In this document: positions 23,761 through 33,859 of the stretch, piece after piece
Numbering within the stretch: position 1 is the first letter of the stretch
How the letters are laid out: the number at the start of each line of letters is the position of its first letter
Translations under genes and position numbers: made by a program
Virus record (IMG/VR): IMGVR_UViG_3300042923_001283
Span: 1 to 55,253 of that record
Reading direction: 5' to 3' (one strand)
Origin: a virus
DNA: 55,253 nt
Notes under the pieces: model-generated
What the model saw: the letters and a program-made list of their open reading frames with translations, nothing else
Database searches by the model: none
Told to the model about the DNA's origin: nothing

Positions 23761-25836
23761 CTAGATACCTTCCCTAAAATCAATTTGCATAAGAGATAAT
23801 TTTGTTGAATAACTCTTTGCTATTTCATCAGAAAGTGGCGCGTCCACAAATACACCGAATACTTTTCGTCCTCTGCCATCCCTGTAACATACAGTCTGTT
23901 GGCTATATACGATTTCTTCAAGCGCTGTTCTTTCGGCATCATTTAGTATTTTCAATGAAAAGTCCACAGTAAATAGTTCCATTTCTCCTGTAACAATCAC
24001 AGGTCGTTTTCTACCTTGAAAATGATGAACAGCATTTTCTAATTCCCATTTAGAAGTACGTCCACCACCATCAAATTTGAATTGATGGATAGAGTCCTGC
24101 GGGCTGTCCACTATATGGAGCCAAACTCCTTTGAAATCAATAGCTTCAGAGATTATGAGGGTATCCCTAAATGTACTGTTAGTCCCTATGGCTCGAACAA
24201 AATAGCGAGTTGTTTCCCCACTTTTCACCTGGTAATCTTTGAAATTGCTCATTACATTTGTAGCCACTAACACAAATAATCCTTCGATATCTTTATAGAC
24301 TTCATGATAGAGCACACTAGGTTGTGAACCAGATGGAGTTGGATCTTGAATATTAATTTGAATATAGGCGTCTCCCTTAACCGTTCCAACATTAGGGACA
24401 GCTGGCGGTATAAAAGACATGCTAATATCAACATTGGCAAAACTGCTCCACAATCCTGTGTTTTTAACGGCAACCTGAATTTTATAAGAGGTTAGATTGT
24501 TTAAATTCGTTCCAATTGTTACCGCCTTATTGGTGCTCGTCTTTACTTCTTCCCAGATAATTGTTGTACCAGCAGCATTTAAAACTTTAACATGATAATC
24601 AGTTTGACTTGGAGCGCTCCACTGTACATTCGGCCTAGCAATGGATACAGTAGCGCCATTTGTTGGGCTTGTGATAATTGGTAATCCTGGCGTTTCTCCG
24701 ACATTTACAACAGCAATAGTTGAGTATGGGCTGACCAATCCGCCTTGATCGTACGTCCTAACGCGCCACTCGATAGTTCCGACTGGTAGGGTATTGGCAG
24801 GCATATCATAATAACTATTGGTCGTTGTTTGGGTAACCGTGTTCCATGTTGAATTACCCTGAATTCGCCAATCTAAATTGAACTTACTTTGCGGATCTGT
24901 GCCGTTGGGATCGTTATGTTGCCATGAAAAACGTTGACCAACATTTCTACTAATCGCACTACTGGATGGACTTAAATTGGTCGGAGATGTTGGGGCTGTA
25001 CTATGGCTAACTGAAAAAACCCCATTACTTTCATCCCATGAACCATAATTTAAACCGTCATATGCCCGTATTCGTATTTTGGCCGTGCTTGTTTCAGGTT
25101 CATTTGTAAAATCATAGGTGTATGAAGTTACACCAACATTAGTAAGGACAACTACATCTTTCCAAGTTGAACCATTATTCGTACTTAATTGGATGTGGTA
25201 TTTTAACAAGCTTTGAACGGTTTCAGCATCTGTCGCTGGACTCCAAGTAATGGAGTAGTTTTTATCTACCGTTTCGCCGCCATTTGGTGCCGTAACAACC
25301 GGCATGCTAGGATTATCGTCATAAACAACATTTAATACAGGTTTTCTTGAATCCGCGCTCTCTTTTGAATAGAATGAGTAATAAGCTCCGCTATTAACAA
25401 AGTTCATCATTTGTAGAGCTATCCCATGGAACGTATTACCTGCTGCAAAAAACTCTAATAGCTTCTTAATATCGAATGAAAACCAAGTTTGAGAGACGTT
25501 TCCGGGATTTAAATATGAGCCTGGATTTAATAAATCCACAGTTGGTTTATTTGACCATGTGGTGTTATTGTCCCAAGTGCTCTTGATAGGAACTGCTGCC
25601 AGACTTACCCCGCCGCTATACCATGTGGAATAACAATAGACGTCTAGAGTTGCGCTAATAATCTTTTTCCCTAGCAACGCATTGAGTTGAGTTCGGTCAA
25701 AATCAATTAAGGCATTATAATTATTTACTCCGTCGTAACCAGTAATCATTTGTCCGACAGATCCATAACTATTGCCTGGAAGACCTTGATTGACATAGGT
25801 ATCTTTCAAAATGCTTGTTATTTGTATAGTAGGCAT
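23761..25836 (-). CDS. Tail protein: DNRLRE domain, fibronectin-III-like repeats, distal-tail-like C-terminus
   Basis: 691 aa. Residues 1-180 form a DNRLRE carbohydrate-binding-like domain (DTYVNQGLPGNSYGS, ALIDFD, WSNKPTVDLLN). About 185-560 contain Ig/Fn3-type modules (PVVTAPNGGETVD, APTSPTNLSPSSS, PIITSPTNGATVS). The C-terminal 130 residues (DSIHQFKFDGGGRTSKWE, RKVFGVFVDAP) look like a distal tail/baseplate domain. The sugar-binding modules suggest cell-wall attachment. ATG overlaps the tape measure stop by one base. Confidence 0.8.
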   Translation of the reverse strand: MPTIQITSILKDTYVNQGLPGNSYGSVGQMITGYDGVNNYNALIDFDRTQLNALLGKKIISATLDVYCYSTWYSGGVSLAAVPIKSTWDNNTTWSNKPTVDLLNPGSYLNPGNVSQTWFSFDIKKLLEFFAAGNTFHGIALQMMNFVNSGAYYSFYSKESADSRKPVLNVVYDDNPSMPVVTAPNGGETVDKNYSITWSPATDAETVQSLLKYHIQLSTNNGSTWKDVVVLTNVGVTSYTYDFTNEPETSTAKIRIRAYDGLNYGSWDESNGVFSVSHSTAPTSPTNLSPSSSAISRNVGQRFSWQHNDPNGTDPQSKFNLDWRIQGNSTWNTVTQTTTNSYYDMPANTLPVGTIEWRVRTYDQGGLVSPYSTIAVVNVGETPGLPIITSPTNGATVSIARPNVQWSAPSQTDYHVKVLNAAGTTIIWEEVKTSTNKAVTIGTNLNNLTSYKIQVAVKNTGLWSSFANVDISMSFIPPAVPNVGTVKGDAYIQINIQDPTPSGSQPSVLYHEVYKDIEGLFVLVATNVMSNFKDYQVKSGETTRYFVRAIGTNSTFRDTLIISEAIDFKGVWLHIVDSPQDSIHQFKFDGGGRTSKWELENAVHHFQGRKRPVIVTGEMELFTVDFSLKILNDAERTALEEIVYSQQTVCYRDGRGRKVFGVFVDAPLSDEIAKSYSTKLSLMQIDFREGI

Positions 25837-28800
25837 TATTTAATCACTCCCGCTTTCGCAGTTTGTGACAGGCGATCAAAGAAATCTACCACGCTGTTTA
25901 ACTCACTTAAATCACTAACAGGTATCGTAACGGCACCTGGCTGAACATAAACATTTGACGTATTGGATGATTGATTTGTAATCTGCCCATTTCCTAAACG
26001 TGGTGGAAGTCTTCTACCAATTTCATCATTCAGACCACTAAATGGTAGGTGGATGGATAAAGACTCTTGAATCGTTTTCGAAATGGCTTCCGCAATTTTA
26101 TTCGCCTCATCCACAATCGGCCCAATCATTGAGCTCATTCCGTCTAATAAACCTTGGATAGAGTTCTTCCCTATTAGGGTTAAAGTGTCTCTCATGTCCA
26201 ATTTATCGGAAATTCCTGTTCGGATTTCTTGAATTTTTACAAGCCATTCATTTTTATATATTTCTAAATCGTTTTGAGTTTGAATTCTTAATTCACTAAT
26301 TTTCTTAGTGGTATCAAGCTTCAAGCCCTCAAGTTCTTTTTCTGCTTCCGAACGCGCTAATGCATTCTTTTCTTTCCAGAGGTTAGCGTACTGTTGAAGT
26401 TCACTGTCAGCCAGTGAATTCAATGCAGCAATCTCAGCAGCTGCACTTGGTCCCATTGCTTTAAGCTCAGAAATCAGACCCTCGTCAATCCCTTTAGCCG
26501 CTAAAGCTTTAATGTTAGTAGACCATTCAGAAAAAGTATCAACCTGGGATTTTAGATTTTCGATTAATTTGGAGCCGGAAATATCGCTTTTTTTAGTTAC
26601 TTCATCAAAAATCCCCGTAAAGCTATAAAGAGATTTTGTTCTATCCTCTACTGCTTTAGTGTATTCACCCGTTAAGCGTTTTTCCTCATCGAATAATCGC
26701 TGGTTTGTTTCTGAAATTTTATTAGCGTACTGTTCGTTGATCGAAGTTAATTGGTCGTTGATTTCCTTTTTTACTCGATAAATTTCACGCTCATAATATT
26801 CTCTTTCTTCCGTTCCCTCACGATATCTCTTGGCGTAAAGTTCTAGCATCTCTAGTTCTTTAGTTAATGAAAGCTTATTATAAAACTTTCTTTCATCCAC
26901 TAAATGTTTTTCGAAATCGAAAGCAGATTCAAAAGCTTGCTTGGTTCCTATAGCCACTTTTTTCACCGCGTTAACTACTTTCTGGCTGTTCTGTTCAATA
27001 CCTAGAGCTAAACCATCGACAGCGTATTCACCTATTTGGAAAGTTGCTTTCGAAGGAGAATGGATATCTAACACTTTTCTGAGGGTGTTTTTTATACCTT
27101 CACCGACTGACTTTACCTTTTCAGTTACTTTGTCAATCATCGCGGTGACGCCATCGATAAGTCCATGGATTATGTCTTTACCAATCTGCTTTAAATCAAT
27201 AGATATTAAAAATTTCTTTGCTTTTTCCCATATTTCTTCAATCTTATTTTTAGCTGCTGACATCTTTTCCTCGATAGCTTTTTTCATATTTTCGAGGCCA
27301 TCACTTACACTTGTTTTAATATTTTCAAGTGTGGTAGTGAAAAAGGTTTTAATACCTTCCCAGATATCCGAAATTGATTTCTTCACAGCATTAAATACAT
27401 TAATAGCATTTGATTTTATATTTTCCCATGCCCCGCCTACAAAACCTTTAATCGCCTCCACTGCACCTGAAAAAATCTTTTTAATTCCTTCCCAAATGTC
27501 AGATAGGGCTTTTTTAATATTTTCAAAGATGGCCTTAGAGTCTTCCTTCAATCCCTCGAAGTCTCCAGTAACGAGATCCACGATGAGAAGTACAGCACCT
27601 AAGAATATATTCTTTATTAAATTCCACACGCCCTCAAAATATTGCTTGTACCCATCGAATATTTTTCCAAGTCCATCTTTCATTTCGTTAAAAATATTCA
27701 TTGCGCCATTAACAAATGGCGTGATAATCGCAGTAACTTTCTTTACAATGCTATTCCAAATATTAGTAGCTGTTTGTTTAATAGACTCCCAGGTTTGTGA
27801 AGATAAAGATTTGATCTTATCCCAAGTTGCAGTAAAGAACTGTTTTATGGACTCTAGAGTAGAACTAAACCATTCCTTCAAAGCTCCCCATATTTCAATG
27901 GAATTTCCTTTAATGGCGTCCCAGTTCTTCCAGATTGCTACTCCTGCCGCTATAAGGGCGACTATAGCTGCAATTATTAGTCCAATCGGACCTGTGATTA
28001 CTGTAAGTGCCGCACCAAGTGTCGGTAATATGCCAACTAAAGCCCCGAATCCTGCAATGGCTCCTCCTACTACAGCTAAAATAACTCCAATAGCCGTTAC
28101 AAGCCCTAAGAACGCTGTTACAACAACTGCTCCAATTGCAATAAATTTCTGCATGCCTGGTGATAAATTATTAAACCAATTCACTAATCCCTGAAAACCC
28201 GCAACCATCTTATCCATTAAAGGTAGTAAGGCGTTCCCTAATGAAATCAGCCCTGTTTCAAAAGAACCTTTCAGCTCTTCTATATTACCTTTCAGGTTGT
28301 TCATTTTCTCCGCTGCTACATCAGCGGCTTTAATCTTGTCCATTTGAGATGCCATGTAATTGACACCATCAGCACCTTCTTTGAAAAGGATATTAGCAGC
28401 TCGAATGGCATCAGACCCAAACATTGTTTCCATCGTAGCTAAACGCTGAGCATCCGTCATCCCCTTCATGGATTCTTGAAGTAAACCAGAAATTTCATTT
28501 AGGTCTTTAATGGATCCACTGGCATCAAAAAAAGCTGATTGTATTACTCCAGTTTCTCCCGAAAGTTCTCTAAATGCTTTTTCTGCTTTTGCGGTACCTG
28601 GTTTAACCCCTTCTATTTCAGCTGCTAAAGCCCTTAATTGAGAGTCAACAGTATCAAAGTCATTACCTAAAGGAGTAACCCCATTCTTCCTTAAAACATC
28701 CATACCTTTTTGTACATCGTAAGTCATTAAACCTAAGTCCATAAAAGCATCGTATTGGGCATCTGTTGCGGGTTGTAGATTCATCAACATCGTTTTCAAA

Positions 28801-29828
28801 GATGTACCGCCATCGGAACCTTTTAGTCCATTCTGTGCAAAAACGGCTAATGCTGTTGAGGTATCTTTAAATGTCATTCCCACGCTGCTGGCTACAGCAG
28901 AGACCATTGAGAGTCCGTATCTCATTTCATCAACAGAAGTAGCTGAAGCATTGGCAGCACCCGCTAAAACATCAGCAGCCTGTGAGACTGTTAAATTATC
29001 ATCCTTAAAAGCATTTAAGGCTGTAGAAGCAATTTCAGCCGCGGCAGCTAAGTCTAGTTCTCCAGCTGTTGCAAGTGATAGTGCTCCTTCTAATCCACCT
29101 GATAGAATATCTTCTACTCTTACACCCGCTTTTATTAATTCTTCAATTCCTTGCGCCGCTTCAGTAGCTGAATACTTGGTTTTCGCCCCCATTACTGTAG
29201 CTAATTCTTCAAGTGAGCCGCTGAATTCTTTTACTTCAGCAGGTGCCATAACCGATTTTACTGATGACATTTGAGATTCAAAATCCATTGCCTTCGAGAT
29301 GGCTAATCCCAATCCCGCTCCAATCGCTGCCGTTGCGACACCAAAAGAAGTAGCTATCCCTTGACCAGTATTTTGGAGGTTTCCTCCAACATCCTGCATT
29401 TTTTGACCAGTTGAATTTAAGGAGTCTTGAAGTCGATTCCATTTTGAGGATTGTTTATCGATTTGATCGGTAGTTTGTTTTAGTTGATTCTCGGTTTCCT
29501 TCATAGAGGCAACCGCTTTGTTGTAACGAATTAAGAGAAGTTCTGTTTCTTTAGCATCTTTCCCTTTTACAACTGTACTTTGCTCATATTCACGTTTAAG
29601 TTTATCTACTCTTGCACTTTGAAGGGTCAGTGAGTCATTTAGAAAATTTGATTTAGCCCTTAAACCTTCAAGGGAATTTTCAAATTCTTTATTTCCTGCT
29701 GACGATGCTTTGAATTCTGTCTGCAACCCTTTTAACTTTCGATTAATTTCCTGCATACTTTTGGAGAAATCAACCGCATTTAAGGACAAGTTTATTCGTA
29801 AGGCTCCTACTTCTGCCAGTTGAACCAC
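25836..29828 (-). CDS. Tail tape measure protein
   Basis: About 1,330 aa. N-terminal coiled coil (about 20-140), the conserved tape measure core (MSSVKSVMAPAEVKEFSGSL, TKYSATEAAQGIEELIKAG), hydrophobic segments at about 555-660, then a long amphipathic/coiled region and a C-terminal VSDLSELNSVVDFFDRL end. It sets tail length and is ejected with DNA. The GTG at 29828 overlaps the SD itself; CTG 29819 (AGGAGG eight bases upstream, giving a start at AEVGALRINLS) fits better. The longest plus-strand frame here is a shadow. Confidence 0.93.
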   Translation of the reverse strand: MVQLAEVGALRINLSLNAVDFSKSMQEINRKLKGLQTEFKASSAGNKEFENSLEGLRAKSNFLNDSLTLQSARVDKLKREYEQSTVVKGKDAKETELLLIRYNKAVASMKETENQLKQTTDQIDKQSSKWNRLQDSLNSTGQKMQDVGGNLQNTGQGIATSFGVATAAIGAGLGLAISKAMDFESQMSSVKSVMAPAEVKEFSGSLEELATVMGAKTKYSATEAAQGIEELIKAGVRVEDILSGGLEGALSLATAGELDLAAAAEIASTALNAFKDDNLTVSQAADVLAGAANASATSVDEMRYGLSMVSAVASSVGMTFKDTSTALAVFAQNGLKGSDGGTSLKTMLMNLQPATDAQYDAFMDLGLMTYDVQKGMDVLRKNGVTPLGNDFDTVDSQLRALAAEIEGVKPGTAKAEKAFRELSGETGVIQSAFFDASGSIKDLNEISGLLQESMKGMTDAQRLATMETMFGSDAIRAANILFKEGADGVNYMASQMDKIKAADVAAEKMNNLKGNIEELKGSFETGLISLGNALLPLMDKMVAGFQGLVNWFNNLSPGMQKFIAIGAVVVTAFLGLVTAIGVILAVVGGAIAGFGALVGILPTLGAALTVITGPIGLIIAAIVALIAAGVAIWKNWDAIKGNSIEIWGALKEWFSSTLESIKQFFTATWDKIKSLSSQTWESIKQTATNIWNSIVKKVTAIITPFVNGAMNIFNEMKDGLGKIFDGYKQYFEGVWNLIKNIFLGAVLLIVDLVTGDFEGLKEDSKAIFENIKKALSDIWEGIKKIFSGAVEAIKGFVGGAWENIKSNAINVFNAVKKSISDIWEGIKTFFTTTLENIKTSVSDGLENMKKAIEEKMSAAKNKIEEIWEKAKKFLISIDLKQIGKDIIHGLIDGVTAMIDKVTEKVKSVGEGIKNTLRKVLDIHSPSKATFQIGEYAVDGLALGIEQNSQKVVNAVKKVAIGTKQAFESAFDFEKHLVDERKFYNKLSLTKELEMLELYAKRYREGTEEREYYEREIYRVKKEINDQLTSINEQYANKISETNQRLFDEEKRLTGEYTKAVEDRTKSLYSFTGIFDEVTKKSDISGSKLIENLKSQVDTFSEWSTNIKALAAKGIDEGLISELKAMGPSAAAEIAALNSLADSELQQYANLWKEKNALARSEAEKELEGLKLDTTKKISELRIQTQNDLEIYKNEWLVKIQEIRTGISDKLDMRDTLTLIGKNSIQGLLDGMSSMIGPIVDEANKIAEAISKTIQESLSIHLPFSGLNDEIGRRLPPRLGNGQITNQSSNTSNVYVQPGAVTIPVSDLSELNSVVDFFDRLSQTAKAGVIK

Positions 29829-29831
29829 CTC

Positions 29832-30280
29832 CTACAACACATGGTCTATAAACCCAATAGGTTCCTCTGGACCCTCACTAAAAAGCTCAAAATAAAAATG
29901 AATGTCCATCTCATCGATATCGTTGAGCGTCCATCCATCTTTTAGTAGTCCTCTGTATAGGTCTTTAATACTTTCATAAGGGTCTTTTAAGAGTTTGGGT
30001 TTTTTGATTCACCGCTTGCCTTCCCTGCTACATTTTCCATAACGTTTTGTATAGTTGGAACCATGTCCCCCACTTCAATCCCGTCATAGAAATTGTCTCG
30101 GGAAAACTGACCATTAAAAACTTCACATACATAATCGACTAATCCATCTAAATCCTCTTCACTGAGCTTGCTGAAATCCATTTTTTTGTTAATTTCTAAA
30201 GCTCGTCTTAGCATACGTCCTTTTACAAAAAGGTTTTTAAAGGTTTTTTCTTTATCATTAATTAATAATTTGATTTCCAT
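29832..30280 (-). CDS. Tail assembly chaperone fusion GT, made by -1 frameshift
   Basis: At 30005-29999 the minus strand has A-AAA-AAC in the exact X-XXY-YYZ phase of the G frame. A -1 slip there bypasses the G stop and continues ...KKPKLLKDPYESIKDLYRG to TAG 29834-29832, adding about 60 residues. The tape measure begins right after. This is the classical G/GT organisation of siphovirus tail chaperones. Confidence 0.85.
29987..30280 (-). CDS. Tail assembly chaperone G
   Basis: 97 aa (MEIKLLINDKEKTFKNLF). It matches the size and helical character of the short chaperone encoded between the tail tube and tape measure genes; it coats the tape measure before tube polymerisation. Good RBS (AGGAGG). 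The slippery site lies near its 3' end. Confidence 0.85.
   Translation of the reverse strand: MEIKLLINDKEKTFKNLFVKGRMLRRALEINKKMDFSKLSEEDLDGLVDYVCEVFNGQFSRDNFYDGIEVGDMVPTIQNVMENVAGKASGESKNPNS
29999..30005 (-). other. Programmed -1 ribosomal frameshift site A-AAA-AAC
   Basis: Canonical slippery heptamer in correct phase (codons TCA AAA AAC), eight bases before the zero-frame TAA. Post-slip frame is open to 29832. Confidence 0.85.
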
Positions 30281-30328
30281 TTGGGTCCTCCTAAAAAAAT
30301 AGAGCAGCCAAAGAGGCTGCCCATTCTA

Positions 30329-31207
30329 TTATGCTGTTGTGAAATTTACGACGCAGTTTTGAGCCAGGGCATTTCCTGAAAGATCTTTGACGTTTGTAGT
30401 GGCCACTGCAATATAAGCTGTAGCAGCTGTAAGGTTCGCAGTAGGATCCAATGTGACAATCGTTCTAGTTGCATCGATGGAAAGGTTGGAAGCAACTAAG
30501 GTACCATCTGTTGCCTTAAATAACATAAAGTTTGCGTTGTTCACCGCTTGTTCCTGGATATGTTCACTGAAAGTAAAGACTACGTTCGCACCGACAGCTA
30601 CAGTAGTTGCAGCGTCAACTGGCACTGTAGTAACAGTTGGAGGAGTTGTATCTGCAGTTACTGAAACTACATTATTAAACCAGGTACTCGCGCCTGTAAA
30701 TCCTGCCTCGTCCTCGTCCCCGTTAATTTCCCATGCTTGGTCAAAATCTCTCTTAACGAAAATGCCTTTGATTTTGGCCGTTTGGTAAGTCGGCTTATCT
30801 TCCATCGTTTTATGCTCTCTTTCAGGTAACTGAAACTTCCCTTTATAAAGCCAAACGAATCGATACTTCCCGTTGGATTTTTTACTTCTAAACCCAAGCG
30901 CCACATAAGGGGCTGAATCCGTTGCCTTTTTGACTAACATTCCATTTGAAACTGCATGTCCAAGAAGAGCTGCTTGGTGTGAAAAAGGAAGGTCCTTTGC
31001 CTCAAATTCTACTTCAATTTCCCCAAGTGTTGTCATGGTCTCTGATGCACCGTCATCTGCGTATAAAGTATCAATGCTACTCTTTGGTGAAATCTTTGCA
31101 TTAATCGCGCCAATCACTTTGACAGGTCCTTGATAATTCACACCTGTTGAATCATCCTTAGTCAGAATGGCATAGTATAAATCACTTAATCCCACTTGTA
31201 CTGGCAT
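30329..31207 (-). CDS. Major tail (tube) protein with C-terminal Ig-like domain
   Basis: 292 aa. Residues 1-185 resemble siphovirus tube proteins (VGLSDLYYAILTKDD, PYVALGFRSKKSNGKYRF). A Big_5-type Ig-like domain follows (TTPPTVTTVPVDAATTV ... VVFTFSEHI ... VNFTTA), likely displayed on the tail surface. Lies between the tail terminator gene and chaperone G. Confidence 0.88.
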   Translation of the reverse strand: MPVQVGLSDLYYAILTKDDSTGVNYQGPVKVIGAINAKISPKSSIDTLYADDGASETMTTLGEIEVEFEAKDLPFSHQAALLGHAVSNGMLVKKATDSAPYVALGFRSKKSNGKYRFVWLYKGKFQLPEREHKTMEDKPTYQTAKIKGIFVKRDFDQAWEINGDEDEAGFTGASTWFNNVVSVTADTTPPTVTTVPVDAATTVAVGANVVFTFSEHIQEQAVNNANFMLFKATDGTLVASNLSIDATRTIVTLDPTANLTAATAYIAVATTNVKDLSGNALAQNCVVNFTTA

Positions 31208-31210
31208 TTA

Positions 31211-31540
31211 TTACGCCTCCTCTACAAAATTAAATCGGAGCACCTTATGGTAAACCTTGGTGTCCAACTCATATAATTCGGTCTCAAATGTTCGTTTGAA
31301 ACCTACTATTTTTAATTCAGTTTTCACTTGTCTTACTAATTCGGTATAGTCACTTTTTGAAAATATGTTAATCTGGATAGAATGGTTAGATTGGAGTTCT
31401 TCATCATCCGCATGTACAGCAGGTGTTTGACTAAATTCAAAGAAAGTAATGAATGTTCCAGCACTTCCAGTGTACTCTTGAAAAGATACTTGCACATTAA
31501 GATGCTTCAAAGTATTGATGATTAAGGCATTTAAACTCAT
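31211..31540 (-). CDS. Tail terminator / minor tail protein
   Basis: 109 aa. Its place between the HK97 gp10-like gene and the tube gene, and its length, fit a tail terminator. The ATG overlaps the upstream stop by four bases. Confidence 0.75.
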   Translation of the reverse strand: MSLNALIINTLKHLNVQVSFQEYTGSAGTFITFFEFSQTPAVHADDEELQSNHSIQINIFSKSDYTELVRQVKTELKIVGFKRTFETELYELDTKVYHKVLRFNFVEEA

Positions 31541-31896
31541 AATCTTAATCCTCTTTTAATTACATCAGCCATTTTGTCCTGGATAGTTGCCTTATTCCCT
31601 TCGAGCGCTGGACCCATAAAAGGCTGTGCCTTTGCTTTGGAAGTACCAAACTCCAAGAAATGTCCATAAAAAGCAGAACCTTGTTGGTCAGGACCCACAT
31701 CAATAATGCCATTCTTAACATCAGACACGACAATATTAACTTTTAACTTTCCCGTTAATACTGGAACGGTTTCCTCAATTTTTTCTTTAAGGAATTCAGC
31801 CCCTGCTTGAAGAGCCTGCTCTTCAAGTTGAGCTCCAACATCTTGTCCCATTCTCTCTACTTGTCTTAATAATTCATCCATACCTTCTAATTTCAT
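31537..31896 (-). CDS. HK97 gp10-like head-tail connector
   Basis: 119 aa. MDELLRQVERMGQDV, LKEKIEETVPVLTGKLK and YGHFLEFGTSKAKAQPFM are typical HK97 gp10 family motifs. Part of the neck joining head and tail. Confidence 0.9.
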   Translation of the reverse strand: MKLEGMDELLRQVERMGQDVGAQLEEQALQAGAEFLKEKIEETVPVLTGKLKVNIVVSDVKNGIIDVGPDQQGSAFYGHFLEFGTSKAKAQPFMGPALEGNKATIQDKMADVIKRGLRL

Positions 31897-31923
31897 AAGA
31901 TTACTCCTTTCAATATAGAAAGG

Positions 31924-32241
31924 TTATTGAGGTTTGTTAGGGGTCTCTTCATGTGATTGGCAAATAAGTTCTAACCATTGCCCTTTTTCATAGGTCCTAA
32001 CAACTTGATAGAGTTTGTTGTTATATTCAACAAAATTTTCTGCACTATATTCTAACAACCGTATTTCAAACATTAATGCTAGTTGAAATCCTTGTTGGGA
32101 AGCGATATAAAATTCCTTACTTTGAATGCTTTTTTTATTTGCAAAAACAGTTTTCCTTGAAATCTCATTTTTAACGGAGAAACCATTATCATTTGTGTCA
32201 TTTTCCATTTCAATTAGATTGATAACATTATCGAGTCTCAT
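31924..32241 (-). CDS. Head closure (stopper) protein
   Basis: 105 aa. RKTVFANKKSIQSKEFYIA and EYNNKLYQVVRTYEKGQW are typical of head-tail adaptor/closure proteins of the SPP1 gp16/HK97 gp7 kind. Sits in the expected slot after the gp6-like connector. Confidence 0.8.
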   Translation of the reverse strand: MRLDNVINLIEMENDTNDNGFSVKNEISRKTVFANKKSIQSKEFYIASQQGFQLALMFEIRLLEYSAENFVEYNNKLYQVVRTYEKGQWLELICQSHEETPNKPQ

Positions 32242-32253
32242 GACCGCACCAAA

Positions 32254-32526
32254 TTAATACGTCAACTGAGTCAATAGTGTGATAAATGCCGGAGAAAATC
32301 TCACTTCTCCGCTTTTTAATTCCCATAGATCTCCTACCCCCATAACAATTACACCAACTGCTAAATCGTCTATATCCTCATTCATAATTTGTTCTGGTAC
32401 GCCTGCCCTTTTCATGAAAGACTTAACCGTTAATATTTTTTGAGTGAGGGTCCCATCAAAAGCATTAGTTGATAAAGGGATATCCAGTCCTTTTTTACAT
32501 TCAATTAGCAGTTCTTTACTTGTCAT
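32254..32526 (-). CDS. Head-tail connector (gp6-like)
   Basis: 90 aa helical protein (LIECKKGLDIPLSTN, DIDDLAVGVIVMGVGDLW) directly after the capsid gene, matching the gp6-like/DNA-packaging adaptor in length and place. Confidence 0.78.
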   Translation of the reverse strand: MTSKELLIECKKGLDIPLSTNAFDGTLTQKILTVKSFMKRAGVPEQIMNEDIDDLAVGVIVMGVGDLWELKSGEVRFSPAFITLLTQLTY

Positions 32527-32587
32527 GATTTAATTCACCGCCCAAAACAAAAGGTGAGGAAATAGCCCCTCACCACATAAATGTTAA

Positions 32588-33853
32588 TTAAGCACCTTTT
32601 TTAACGATGACGACTCCGTTAGGATCGATTAGCTTACCATCGGCGATGAGTACCGCTTTGTCCACCCACTCATTCGTGTCATGGTCAAAATAACGGAACA
32701 TAGTCATTTGCATATTACTGTTGAATCCATAGTTTTTAAGGTCAACATAAACCGCTACAACATCGCCCACCGCTGCATCATCGTATGGTGCGATAATATC
32801 ATCTTCCACTTGAATAACTTCTTTACCTCCGAATCGCTCTTGAGGTCCATTAGTAATTCCGTAGTTCACGCGTCCGATTGGTTGGCCGTGTCCATCTACC
32901 ATGCCGTCAATATAACCTTCAAATGTTCCTGATGCCATTAAGAAAGCAGCTCCCGCTTTATAGCTAAGTGGCATTTTTGCAAACACTTTTTTCTTCCATG
33001 AAGCCCAGTTAGCAAAATCGGCAGAAGACAACGTGACAATTTGTGCAGCTGGTACTCGAGTATCTGCCGTAATTCCTAATGCCTTACCTGTTCCATTACC
33101 TTTAAGGATGGCAAAATCTAAAGCTTTAACTATCGCTTCAACGATTAAATCAACAAGAGTATTTTCAAATCCAGCAAGAGAAACCGTATCTGCTAATAAA
33201 GATGTAGACACCTTACACTCTAAACCGTAATAGCTAAACGCAATATTCGTATTCGCTTGAACCTTTTGCTTATCGGAAACAGTCGTCTCACCAATCCAAG
33301 TAGCAACAGGCTTTAGTGATAAAATCGGGATTGTTAATCCACCTTTTACATTTAGCTTTCTTACACGATTAAACACTTGGCCATATGCTGTAACCTTTCT
33401 GATTACCTCGTTAAGAATAGTGGTTGGTACGACTGCTGAAATATCTCCAGTTGAAGTTGTAGCATTTGCACGAAGCTCAGGCATGATTTCACCCGTCTGT
33501 GCAAATCTCATGAATGCTTTGCGATATTCTAAAGAACTGAAACGATCTTCAGGTTCTTCAGAACGCTGTTGCTGTTGTTGATTACCTAAACCAAAAGTAC
33601 CAAGTGGATTAAGTTGCCCTGGAGGAGTTGATCTCTGTTCTCCTGCACCAGGAATAGGTGCTGCTGGTTGATTGTCATCTGGCATTACATCAATAATCCC
33701 TCGAAGCTCCGTGATTTCAGTATTTAACCCATCAAGTTCCGTGTTGATTGAACGTAATTCTGTGATGTCCTCTGTAGCAGCTGATCTAGTACCAAGTTCC
33801 GCTTTTCTTGCTTCCTTTTTTGCAAGAAGAGCCATTAATTTCTTTTTATTCAT
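32588..33853 (-). CDS. HK97-family major capsid protein
   Basis: 421 aa. An N-terminal delta-like coiled coil (about 1-65) and a P/Q-rich linker (QQQQQRSEEPE) precede the HK97 core from about 110: TTSTGDISAVVPTTILNEVI, LDFAILKGNGTGKALGI, FMRFAQTG. The N-terminal part is probably removed by the protease encoded just upstream. Good RBS. Confidence 0.95.
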   Translation of the reverse strand: MNKKKLMALLAKKEARKAELGTRSAATEDITELRSINTELDGLNTEITELRGIIDVMPDDNQPAAPIPGAGEQRSTPPGQLNPLGTFGLGNQQQQQRSEEPEDRFSSLEYRKAFMRFAQTGEIMPELRANATTSTGDISAVVPTTILNEVIRKVTAYGQVFNRVRKLNVKGGLTIPILSLKPVATWIGETTVSDKQKVQANTNIAFSYYGLECKVSTSLLADTVSLAGFENTLVDLIVEAIVKALDFAILKGNGTGKALGITADTRVPAAQIVTLSSADFANWASWKKKVFAKMPLSYKAGAAFLMASGTFEGYIDGMVDGHGQPIGRVNYGITNGPQERFGGKEVIQVEDDIIAPYDDAAVGDVVAVYVDLKNYGFNSNMQMTMFRYFDHDTNEWVDKAVLIADGKLIDPNGVVIVKKGA

Positions 33854-33859
33854 CCTCTA

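Noticed and set aside
26941-28194. 417-aa plus-strand open frame inside the tape measure gene
   Set aside because: It is the reverse-strand shadow of a long gene with biased composition; no RBS or conserved motif, and the opposite frame is a clear tape measure protein.
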